Source: an uncultured Verrucomicrobiota bacterium (lineage in GTDB: Bacteria; Verrucomicrobiota; Verrucomicrobiia; Limisphaerales; JADLHS01). Taken from it: 17,166 bases of DNA. The stretch's first letter is position 1. Each line of letters begins with the position of its first letter. The stretch covers positions 1 to 17,166 of the forward strand of contig CALAYC010000339.1 in assembly GCA_937894935.1 (NCBI GenBank). Direction: 5' to 3'. The translations under genes were made by a program, and so were the position numbers. The notes beneath the pieces are model-generated. The model searched no databases, was not told where the DNA came from, and was given only the letters and a program-made list of their open reading frames with translations. Positions 1 through 7,385 of the stretch are shown in pieces.

Positions 1-3000
1 TCTCGTTACTGGCGAGTGCGGCGATGCGACAGTCGTTACATTGAAGCTGCAGGACGGCGACACAGATATTGGACTGGTGAGTTTCAATCTTACATTGGGC
101 GCTTTGGCGGTTTCGTTATCAGAAGGTTTTGATAACGCCACGCTGCCCACGCTGCCGACAGGATGGACGACATCGAATTTCGGAAGTGGGGCTTCATGGC
201 GCACGACCAGCTCCAGTATGTTCGAAAGCACTTCAGTGTTCGTTTCTCTGGCCGGTCCGGGCGAACGAAATTTGATTTCTCCGATATTCACAGTTTCAAG
301 TTCGCAAGCTGAAATCAGCTTCACACAATTCCGAGATGTGTTTTCCGCAGGCGGCGGTGGTGCTTTGGAAATCAGCACGAACAGTGGTCCGTTCCAGGAT
401 ATTCTCGCTATCGGCGGCTCGTTTATTTCCGGCGGTTACGACGGGACAATTCCGCTTGGTTCCGGCCATGTGTTGGAGGGACGTCCTGCCTGGATGTGGG
501 ACTCCGGTGGCCCGATTCTAACGCGGGCGACTCTGCCGGCGTCTGTCGTTGGAAAAACGATTCGCTTGCGATTTCGGTTTGGCAGCATCGTTCAACCGGG
601 TTGGGCGGGCGGTTGGTATGTGGATTCAGTCGTCGTTTCTGGTCGTGTTTGCTGTTCACCTGTAATGAACAATTTGATGGTGAATGCTGTTAGCGTGCCG
701 GATTCTGTCGCGTTGGGTGGAAACGTTGCTTACGACATCAAGATTGCGAACAGCGGACCCGACAACGTCACGGGCATTATTCTGACCAACCTATTGCCGA
801 CCAATTTTGAGATGCAATCGCTGTCTCTACCGCCAGGCGTTAATCTGACTTCAGTTGCGGCTAATTCGCTGGCGTTTTCCGTTCCGGCGCTGGCCGGTGG
901 CCAAAGTCGAACAATTACGATTTCAGGCCGCGCATTTGCGGTCGGAACGTTAACCAATCGCGCTTGGGTTGTACGCAGCGATGGCGGACTTTCCACAGTC
1001 AGCAACACCGTTGCTACGACGTCCGTCATCCTGCCGAAGGCATCGATCAATGATGTGTCAGTGTTGGAAGGTGATTCCGGAACGACGGATGCCGTGTTCA
1101 CGGTCAGTTTGTCGCTCGCACCAGCAACCAACACTTCGGTGCGGTTTAGCACCGTCAGTCAGACTGCGGTGGCGGGAAAAGATTTTTTCAGCACGAACGG
1201 TATATTGACGTTTGCTCCCGGAGTTACCACGCAAAGTTTTGCGGTACGGATAATTGGCAATGTCATCAACGAAGCAACCAAGACGTTTGCCGTGAATCTT
1301 TCGTTGCCGACTAATTTGACCATCCAGAAGGGGCAGGGGATAGGAAACATTCTCAACGAAGACCCGTTGCCGTATCTCTCGGTCAGCGATGCGTCGGTAG
1401 TAAAACCAGATTCCGGTACCGCCAATCTCACTTTCAATGTCAGGCTTTCGTCGCCCAGTGGTCAAAGTGTTACCGTGAATTATCAAACGACTCCCGGATC
1501 AGCGTTGGCGGACGTTGATTATCGTTCCACCAATAACGTGCTCACGTTTCCGCCGGGCCAGACCAATGCGTTGGTGCGAGTGGTGGTAACAAATCACGTA
1601 ACGGTGAAACCGCAGCAGACTTTTGATCTTCTGTTGGGCCAACCGAATAACGTCAAGTTGGAGACTGCTTCGGCCCGCGGCACGATCATAACTGCATTGC
1701 CAGGATGGCTGGATCACTTCAGTTGGGAGCCGCTTGTGAATTCGCCATCGAATGGTCTGCCGTTCGCTGTTACCGTTACGGCACGTGATTTTTTTGAAGG
1801 CGTGGCGACAAATTTTAACGGAACAACGGCGTTGCGCTGCGTGGTTTTCAATTCCTATCGAACGAATTTTATCTTTGGACCGGATACGGTCGCTAACAAT
1901 TTCGGTTTCGGCGGGCCGCTGACCTGGAGTTATTCATTTACGCCTAAGACGAATCTCTCGGTGTTGGCGCTGCGCGGTTACAACAGTGACAAGGTTTCGC
2001 TCTGGACGGAAACGGGAACGTTACTGGCCAGTGGATGGTTGACGAATGAAAACGGCTGGAGTGAAACACTGTTGCCAACACCGGTTAATTTGCGCGCCGG
2101 TCATACTTACCGACTCGGTGTTTATAAAGCTGCGTTTAACACCTTCAATCTCAGCCTCGGATTGGCATCCGAATATCCTGACATGTCGTTGGGACAATCG
2201 TACGGCGATCAGGGAGACACTTTCCCGGGCACGGTTTTCTCGGGACTTCAATACCCAATGGCTGACATGCGCTATTGCGTGGGAATTCCAACTCCATTGC
2301 CGTTGACGCCTACCAACACCGCGGTCTTTTCCGACAGCGCCTGGAGCGGCAACCTCACGATTCATCTTCCAGCGACGAATGTGTCCTTGATTGCCAGCGA
2401 CAGTGCAGGGCGGGTTGGCATCAGTCCACTGTTCGATGTCACGCCCGCGCCCGGACAGATTACGCATTTTGCGTGGGATACGATTGCTGCGCTTCAGCCG
2501 GTCAGCAACGCGTTTGGCGTGAAGTTGACTGCACTGGATTTCTTCAACGAACCGGTTACTAACTACACAGGTGCAGCCGCGTTGAGTGCTTCGTTTTTAT
2601 CGCTTGGAAGCCGCACTAATTTGCTGTTAGGCAACATCACGACGATCGCTTTCTTTGAAGAACCCGACATGACCTTCGGTTATTCTTTCACTCCCAAAAC
2701 CAATCTCACGGTGACCCACGTCCGCAATTATTTTGGCAATAAAGTGTCTATCTGGACTGATGCTGGAACTCTGCTGGCAAGCCGGACGGTTGGTAACGTG
2801 GCTGGAGTCTGGCAGGAAACTCCGTTGGTGTCGCCGATTGAGCTATTGGCGGGAGAAACGTATCGGATCGGGGTTCACGCGACCTTCCGACATTACTTCC
2901 GCAGTGATCTGCCTGCCGAATTCACCGATGCCGTCATTCAGCAGTCCTGGTATGGCTTTGGCGACGTTTTTCCTGACTTTTTCAATTCCACAATGTGGGA

Positions 3001-3742
3001 CATGGTAGATTTTCGCTACATCGTAAATTTCCAGGATTCGACTCCGGTTGCGGTAAATCCTGCCAACGCGAGCGAATTTGCTGGCGGCATGTGGACCGGT
3101 AATCTCGTAATCAATCAACAGGCCACAAATCTGACATTGCTCGCGGATGACAAACTCGGCCATTTCGGGTTAAGCAATCCTTTCAACGTCGGATTCGTTC
3201 CAGGACTGTTGGAACGTTTTGTCTGGAGCAACATTCCTTCGCCACAAACCAACGGCACAGCCATTCCGGTGACCATTACGGCGGTGGATCATTTCAACAA
3301 CGCGGTCACGAATTTCAATGAACCGGTCACGCTTTCAGTTCAATCTGGATCGCCATCACCAAACCTGTTGACCAGTGGCGTGAGCAATTTTACCTCCGGG
3401 GTCTGGAGCGGCTCGCTGCACGTGTTTCCGAGTGCCAACAACGTGGCCTTGCGGGCTGCCGATAATTCTAATCACTTCGGCATCAGCAGTTCGTTTGCAA
3501 TAATAAATCCGGCTACGCATTCACCGTTTTTGTCGCAATCGACCATGAATCCAGATGGAATTCAATTTGCGGCGAACGCGGTTCCGGGATTCATGTATCA
3601 ACTCCAATACAAAACCAATCTCGGTGAATCCGCCTGGCATAATCTCGGCGGCCCGACGGTCGCCACAAACCCGGTAATGAACTGGACGGCTCCAGTCGGC
3701 AACAATCCGCAACGATTTTATCGATTACAGGTGAATCCGTGA
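1..3742 (+). CDS. Giant secreted multidomain surface protein (5' partial)
   Basis: The reading frame is open from position 2 with no stop, so the gene starts left of the window; the TTG at 41 is not a convincing start. From N to C the visible part holds: the tail of an LQDG...VSFNLTLG domain (about 40-115); a jelly-roll-like 'FDN..LPTLPTGWTTS' domain (about 125-655); a DUF11-like domain (about 665-1015); two Calx-beta domains with the typical 'F.V.LS......V.Y.T' pattern (about 1040-1360 and 1376-1690); three HFxW...TAxDxF modules beginning at 1709, 2459 and 3209, the first two containing a DUF4082-like 'YSFTPKTNL....VSLWT..GTLLAS' insert; and a C-terminal domain with LQYKTNL and QRFYRL (about 3530-3739). 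These are extracellular beta-sandwich domains, and no catalytic motif is visible. I infer a secreted or cell-surface adhesive or scaffold protein, possibly with an enzymatic domain in the missing N-terminus. The domain family is confident; the function is not. Confidence 0.9.
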   Translation, partial: LVTGECGDATVVTLKLQDGDTDIGLVSFNLTLGALAVSLSEGFDNATLPTLPTGWTTSNFGSGASWRTTSSSMFESTSVFVSLAGPGERNLISPIFTVSSSQAEISFTQFRDVFSAGGGGALEISTNSGPFQDILAIGGSFISGGYDGTIPLGSGHVLEGRPAWMWDSGGPILTRATLPASVVGKTIRLRFRFGSIVQPGWAGGWYVDSVVVSGRVCCSPVMNNLMVNAVSVPDSVALGGNVAYDIKIANSGPDNVTGIILTNLLPTNFEMQSLSLPPGVNLTSVAANSLAFSVPALAGGQSRTITISGRAFAVGTLTNRAWVVRSDGGLSTVSNTVATTSVILPKASINDVSVLEGDSGTTDAVFTVSLSLAPATNTSVRFSTVSQTAVAGKDFFSTNGILTFAPGVTTQSFAVRIIGNVINEATKTFAVNLSLPTNLTIQKGQGIGNILNEDPLPYLSVSDASVVKPDSGTANLTFNVRLSSPSGQSVTVNYQTTPGSALADVDYRSTNNVLTFPPGQTNALVRVVVTNHVTVKPQQTFDLLLGQPNNVKLETASARGTIITALPGWLDHFSWEPLVNSPSNGLPFAVTVTARDFFEGVATNFNGTTALRCVVFNSYRTNFIFGPDTVANNFGFGGPLTWSYSFTPKTNLSVLALRGYNSDKVSLWTETGTLLASGWLTNENGWSETLLPTPVNLRAGHTYRLGVYKAAFNTFNLSLGLASEYPDMSLGQSYGDQGDTFPGTVFSGLQYPMADMRYCVGIPTPLPLTPTNTAVFSDSAWSGNLTIHLPATNVSLIASDSAGRVGISPLFDVTPAPGQITHFAWDTIAALQPVSNAFGVKLTALDFFNEPVTNYTGAAALSASFLSLGSRTNLLLGNITTIAFFEEPDMTFGYSFTPKTNLTVTHVRNYFGNKVSIWTDAGTLLASRTVGNVAGVWQETPLVSPIELLAGETYRIGVHATFRHYFRSDLPAEFTDAVIQQSWYGFGDVFPDFFNSTMWDMVDFRYIVNFQDSTPVAVNPANASEFAGGMWTGNLVINQQATNLTLLADDKLGHFGLSNPFNVGFVPGLLERFVWSNIPSPQTNGTAIPVTITAVDHFNNAVTNFNEPVTLSVQSGSPSPNLLTSGVSNFTSGVWSGSLHVFPSANNVALRAADNSNHFGISSSFAIINPATHSPFLSQSTMNPDGIQFAANAVPGFMYQLQYKTNLGESAWHNLGGPTVATNPVMNWTAPVGNNPQRFYRLQVNP
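1709..3510 (+). repeat. Three intragenic protein modules with exact 750-bp spacing
   Basis: The motif x-x-H/R-F-x-W starts at 1709 (LDHFSWE), 2459 (ITHFAWD) and 3209 (LERFVWS), exactly 750 bp (250 codons) apart both times. Each start is followed by a hydrophobic strand, a TAxDxF motif and a T/TNF.. strand, and each module ends with a W(S/T)GNL...NLTLLA.D..G..G.S..F(D/N)V segment. Modules 1 and 2 contain a DUF4082-like insert (about 1919-2133 and 2665-2880). Module 3 lacks the insert and stops near 3510, before the C-terminal domain. The copies have clearly diverged in sequence, so the duplication is old. Confidence 0.85.
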
Positions 3743-3886
3743 TTTAGGCCAAAGCGTGAAAGACTAGGGCTGGTTTTGGCTAATCAAAATAAACGATAAC
3801 AAACATTGTGCATATAAAATAAAATATTCAGAAACCCGTTGAATTACGCCGTACGCCGAGACTCGATTCGGTTCGGAAATGAATTC
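3743..3886. other. AT-rich convergent intergenic spacer
   Basis: This spacer lies between the stop of the surface-protein gene and the stop of hrpB on the other strand. It has an A/T-rich core (about 3781-3832) and holds no plausible coding sequence or RNA gene. Because both genes end here, a transcription terminator is expected, but none with a classical stem and U-tract is obvious. Confidence 0.6.
3748..3780. terminator. Weak candidate bidirectional hairpin
   Basis: GCCAAA (3748-3753) can pair with TTTGGC (3775-3780), giving a 6-bp stem with a loop of about 21 bases just after the stop codon of the surface-protein gene. No T-run follows on either strand, so this is not a classical intrinsic terminator. 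The position between two converging genes is the main support. Confidence 0.2.
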
Positions 3887-6451
3887 CTAACGCCACTCGT
3901 GTTTGGGATAACGGCGCTGCAATTCGGATTTGATTCGCGGATAATGTTCGCGCCAGAAATTCGCGAGATCCGATGTCACCTGAATCGGTTTCATTCCGGG
4001 CGTTAAAATATAAACGGCCACAGTCACGCGACCCAAAGCGATTTTGGGTGTTTCCGTCACGCCATAAAGTTCCTGAATGCGCAACGAAATGAATGGCGCG
4101 CGACCTTCTTCGTAATTCACTTTCGGAGTACGGCCGTTCGATAATGTGAGTCGCTCCGGTGCGTGTTTGTCGAGCAAGGCGCGTTGTTCATGCGAGAGCC
4201 ACGACATGACGATCGGTTTCACTTCGCGATCCTTGACGTCCTTGTAACTCACCGCGCCGTGGCAAAGTTGTTCAATGATCGCTTTTTTGTCGTCATCGGT
4301 AATCGGCGGCAATTGCAAATCGGGACAATGCTGACATAGCAATTTCAATCGCAACAACCACTGTTCGACATGATGATCCCAATTCGGCAACGGCAAGCGA
4401 CCCGAATTAATTTCTTCGGCGAGCAATCGCGCTGCCGGCTCGGCTGGTGGCGGATCGATGCGTTTGGCCGCGAGCGCCAAATCACGGAAGCGCAATAGTT
4501 CCGCGGCTAAAACACGTTTCGCCTGTGCGTCCCATTGCACATGGATTTCTGATTTAATGTCGTCGGGAAAAAGTTCTTTCAGCCAATCCACTTCAATAGC
4601 GGTGGCGATAGAAAGAATGGTGTTCACTTCGCCGCCTCGCTGTTCCACTTCGCGAATTTCCGCCGCAACGAATAACTCAGCGTTACTTGCGACGCTTTCA
4701 CGCGCGAGAAGCCCACGTCGGCCATGAACCAATTCACAACGTAATGTGCCTTGATCGAGTCGGCGCGCCACGCGGTCACTGAATCCGATAAGAATGCACT
4801 TTTGCAGTGCTTCGTCTTTGATTTCCTTCGGTGTTACGTCGAGTCCTTCGTCTTTAGCAATGCGGAGAAATTGCTCAAACAACGGGCCGACTTGTCTTGC
4901 GGTTACTGCGTGGATGCCGAGTCGCCGACAGGCATCGAGACGAAATTGATTCTTCTGCGCAAACGTCCATGCGCGCATCAAAATCCAGAAATCCGAACTC
5001 GCTTTTTCGCCGAGCAGATCATCACGATCGTTCTGCACGTCTTTGCCGCCGCCACGGAGTAACAGGTCGCGACCTTGAGTGAGCGCGGCAACCAGACACG
5101 CCTGATGCACGCAGCCGTATTCCTGCGCGGCAAGCAGCATGCGCGAATAACGCGGATGCGTCGGAAACGCGAGCATCTTGCGGCCCATCGCAGTAATTGC
5201 TCCGGCATGATTGAGCGCACCAAGATCGGTGAGCAATTCCTCGGCGTGCGTGAGTGAGATTTCGTCCGGCTTTTCCAGCCAGCGAAAGTTGCGCAAATCT
5301 TCGATGCCCGCCGCCTTCAGCGTCAAAACGACTTCAGCGAGATCCAGGCGTTTGATTTCAGGTAATTCCTGCTGAGCACGTTCGTCGTGTTCCGCGCGCG
5401 ACCAAAGCCGAAAACATTTTCCGGGAGCAGTACGCCCTGCTCGGCCCGCGCGTTGATCAGCGCTAGCCTGGGAAATTCGCTCGACGAGCAAAGTGTTGAT
5501 ACCGCGATTGGCGTCGTAACGAGCGATGCGCGCCAGTCCGGAATCAATCACCAATCGCACGCCGTCAATAGTGATACTGGTTTCGGCAACATTGGTGGCG
5601 ACGACGACTTTCGGTTGATCATAGCGAGCCACGGCGGCGTCCTGATCGCGCGGCGACAATTCCCCATGTAACGGCAGAACCAGATAGCCGCGAGATTCGG
5701 AAAGATTGCGAATGGCGGTAATCGTCTGAGAAATTTCAAATCCGCCGGGCATAAACACCAGTACGTCCCCCTGCCCTCCACCTTTGACAAAGCTGCTGAA
5801 CGCGTCGGCTGCCAGTTCCCACGGCGGGGGCGGGTTTGCGCCAAGGCGATGTGGCAGATACGAAATGTCCACGGGAAACGTTCGTCCCTCAGAATGCAAG
5901 ACAGCACACGGGATTTTCGAATTTGGATTCTGGACTTTGGTTTCGGAAAGATAGTCCTCCAGCGCGTCAGCGTTCAGCGTTGCGGACATGACCACGATGA
6001 GGAGGTCAGGCCGATGACGTTCCTGAATGTCCAACGCGCGCGCCAAGGTGATGTCGCCGTAAAGATGCCGTTCGTGGAATTCATCAAACACGATTGCAGA
6101 GACGCCTTTGAGCGTCGGGTCGGCAATCAATTGGCGTAACAAGATGCCTTCCGTTTCGAATTTGATTCGTGTGGCGGCGCTGACGCAGCTTTCGAAGCGC
6201 ACCTGATAACCCACCTCCTGGCCGAGGGGTACTTGAAGTTCCTGTGCGACGCGGTTGGCGAGTAATCGGGCCGCGAGCCGACGCGGTTGCAGAACCACGC
6301 ACTGGCGGTTGCCGAGCAATTCGTGGCGCAGGAGCATCTGCGGGACTTGGGTGGATTTGCCAGAACCGGTGGGCGCCTGTAATATAAGGCGGTTCGTTGC
6401 TCTCAAGGCGGCAACGATGTCAGCTTCGATTTCATAAATTGGCAACCGCAT
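3887..6451 (-). CDS. hrpB: ATP-dependent RNA helicase HrpB (DEAH-box family)
   Basis: A cytoplasmic DExH helicase of 854 residues, close to the usual HrpB length of a little over 800. Visible motifs are Walker A APTGSGKST (26-34), a DEFH Walker B (123-126) in place of DEAH, SAT (156-158), NVAETSITI (287-295) and motif VI QRAGRAGR (333-340). A helicase-associated region follows, and the C-terminal HrpB domain ends in RYPKHEWR, like the family's usual YPKHxWP ending. The start at 6451 gives MRLPIYEIEADIVAALR, matching the family N-terminus. No clear Shine-Dalgarno precedes it. Residues 172-181 (KVQNPNSKIP) look like an extra segment encoded by a heptamer repeat, placed between motif III and the EGRTFPVD strand. 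HrpB's biological role is poorly defined in most bacteria. The gene stands alone on this strand and diverges from the XRE-receiver gene. Confidence 0.96.
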   Translation of the reverse strand: MRLPIYEIEADIVAALRATNRLILQAPTGSGKSTQVPQMLLRHELLGNRQCVVLQPRRLAARLLANRVAQELQVPLGQEVGYQVRFESCVSAATRIKFETEGILLRQLIADPTLKGVSAIVFDEFHERHLYGDITLARALDIQERHRPDLLIVVMSATLNADALEDYLSETKVQNPNSKIPCAVLHSEGRTFPVDISYLPHRLGANPPPPWELAADAFSSFVKGGGQGDVLVFMPGGFEISQTITAIRNLSESRGYLVLPLHGELSPRDQDAAVARYDQPKVVVATNVAETSITIDGVRLVIDSGLARIARYDANRGINTLLVERISQASADQRAGRAGRTAPGKCFRLWSRAEHDERAQQELPEIKRLDLAEVVLTLKAAGIEDLRNFRWLEKPDEISLTHAEELLTDLGALNHAGAITAMGRKMLAFPTHPRYSRMLLAAQEYGCVHQACLVAALTQGRDLLLRGGGKDVQNDRDDLLGEKASSDFWILMRAWTFAQKNQFRLDACRRLGIHAVTARQVGPLFEQFLRIAKDEGLDVTPKEIKDEALQKCILIGFSDRVARRLDQGTLRCELVHGRRGLLARESVASNAELFVAAEIREVEQRGGEVNTILSIATAIEVDWLKELFPDDIKSEIHVQWDAQAKRVLAAELLRFRDLALAAKRIDPPPAEPAARLLAEEINSGRLPLPNWDHHVEQWLLRLKLLCQHCPDLQLPPITDDDKKAIIEQLCHGAVSYKDVKDREVKPIVMSWLSHEQRALLDKHAPERLTLSNGRTPKVNYEEGRAPFISLRIQELYGVTETPKIALGRVTVAVYILTPGMKPIQVTSDLANFWREHYPRIKSELQRRYPKHEWR
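5912..5946. repeat. Degenerate heptamer repeat inside hrpB
   Basis: From 5912 the plus strand reads as consecutive 7-mers close to GAYTYTG: units begin at 5912, 5919, 5926 and 5933, with a poorer fifth unit at 5940. On the hrpB strand this encodes KVQNPNSKIP, resembling the QNPKSKI-type peptides made by degenerate CCAAAAT tandem repeats in some bacterial genomes. The tract keeps the hrpB frame and lies in a loop between conserved motifs, so it is probably tolerated. Confidence 0.55.
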
Positions 6452-6611
6452 GTTGGAATCTGAATAGGCGAAGCGCGCATGAAAACGAAGTTAAAAGCTC
6501 AATTGTTATTCATAAACATCAATCGTAACACCAATAGATTACGAAAACTCATGACGTCACTCATCGTCTGTTGTTTTACGTGTCGCAATTTGGGAATAAA
6601 CCCGCTGACAA
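6452..6611. promoter_or_regulatory. Divergent hrpB / XRE-receiver promoter region
   Basis: This 160-bp AT-rich region separates divergent starts at 6451 (-) and 6612 (+) and must contain both promoters. A weak plus-strand pair, TTGTTA (6503-6508) and TAACAC (6526-6531) with a 17-base spacer, can be seen, but its -10 is poor. No good minus-strand promoter stood out. An 8-bp palindrome at 6552-6559 is listed separately. Confidence 0.5.
6546..6570. promoter_or_regulatory. Palindrome and short direct repeat, candidate operator
   Basis: TGACGTCA (6552-6559) is a perfect 8-bp palindrome, set in the wider inverted repeat ATGA...TCAT (6551-6564). It overlaps a short imperfect direct repeat, ACTCATGACGTC followed by ACTCATCGTC. 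It lies about 50 bp upstream of a gene encoding an XRE DNA-binding domain. Such regulators often bind short palindromes near their own gene, so autoregulation is possible. This is inference from position and symmetry only. Confidence 0.25.
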
Positions 6612-7313
6612 ATGCAATCATCTGAAGCAAGAGGTCAATTTGCGAAGTCACTGCGACAATGGCGTACTCGGAGGGGGTTATCTCAGGAGGAACTGGCAGA
6701 ACGCGCCGACCTGCATCGTACTTACATTTCTGATGTAGAACGAGGCGCTCGCAATCTCTCGCTCGAAAGCATCAACAAGCTCGCGGCCGCTCTGGAAGTC
6801 TCGTTGCCGACGCTGTTTTCGACGGTTGAATCTCCCGGTGCGTCGCCCGACAACGTCAATTTCACCCACTCCTCCTTTGCCAATATTCTATTAGTCGAAG
6901 ATAACCCTGATGACATTGAGATGACGCTGCGCGCGTTCAAGCGTGCTCGCTTCGCCAATCCGGTTCACGTCGCCCGGGACGGCGTCGAAGCCCTCGATTA
7001 TTTCTTCGGTAAAGACGGCGTCGCAGATCAGATCCCACTGGGGCGAAATCAGATCGTGTTGTTGGATTTGTATCTTCCAAAACTTCATGGCATCGAGGTG
7101 TTGCGGCGGTTGAAAGCCGACCGGCGTACGGCAGGGATTTCCGTGGTGTTATTGACGGCGTCCGATAGCGAACAGGACATGACCGTCTGTCAGAAGTTGG
7201 GGGCGGCAGCGTATATCACCAAGCCGGTTAATTTGCAGGGATTGAGCAAGGTCACGCCGGAACTCTGTCTGGTTTGGGCCTTAATCAAGCCCAACGCGAA
7301 TCTTCCGGCTTGA
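6612..7313 (+). CDS. XRE helix-turn-helix fused to Rcp1-like receiver domain
   Basis: A cytoplasmic DNA-binding response regulator of 233 residues. Residues 10-69 form an XRE/Cro-type helix-turn-helix (LSQEELAERADLHRTYISDVERG). After a short linker, residues 91-225 form a CheY-like receiver of the Rcp1 type (ILLVEDNPDD...). It has the acidic pair E96/D97, phospho-acceptor D152 in LLDLYLPKLHG, T182, and K204 in YITKP, so it looks functional. The order is reversed from most response regulators, where the receiver is N-terminal. An in-frame TGA at 6606 makes ATG 6612 the earliest possible start; no Shine-Dalgarno is obvious. The next gene is a histidine kinase in the same frame 72 bp downstream and is the likely phosphodonor. 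I infer that phosphorylation changes the DNA binding or oligomerisation of the XRE domain. Target genes are unknown, though the promoter upstream is a candidate. Confidence 0.9.
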   Translation: MQSSEARGQFAKSLRQWRTRRGLSQEELAERADLHRTYISDVERGARNLSLESINKLAAALEVSLPTLFSTVESPGASPDNVNFTHSSFANILLVEDNPDDIEMTLRAFKRARFANPVHVARDGVEALDYFFGKDGVADQIPLGRNQIVLLDLYLPKLHGIEVLRRLKADRRTAGISVVLLTASDSEQDMTVCQKLGAAAYITKPVNLQGLSKVTPELCLVWALIKPNANLPA

Positions 7314-7385
7314 AAAATTTTCTTCCCCTTCGTTCCATGCCGCGAAAGCCATGGCTTGGAACAAATAACCGCGGACGCTATTTTT

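Noticed and set aside
2021..2467. 148-codon minus-strand open frame within the surface-protein gene
   Set aside because: It is antisense to the clearly modular repeat region and has no domain or ribosome-binding site.
3748..3886. Intrinsic terminators in the convergent spacer
   Set aside because: Stems of 4 to 6 bp can be drawn, but none has a T-run. Only one is kept, at low confidence.
6503..6531. Sigma-70 promoter TTGTTA-17-TAACAC for the XRE-receiver gene
   Set aside because: The -10 matches the consensus poorly and the region is AT-rich, so such pairs arise by chance. It is mentioned only within the regulatory-region entry.
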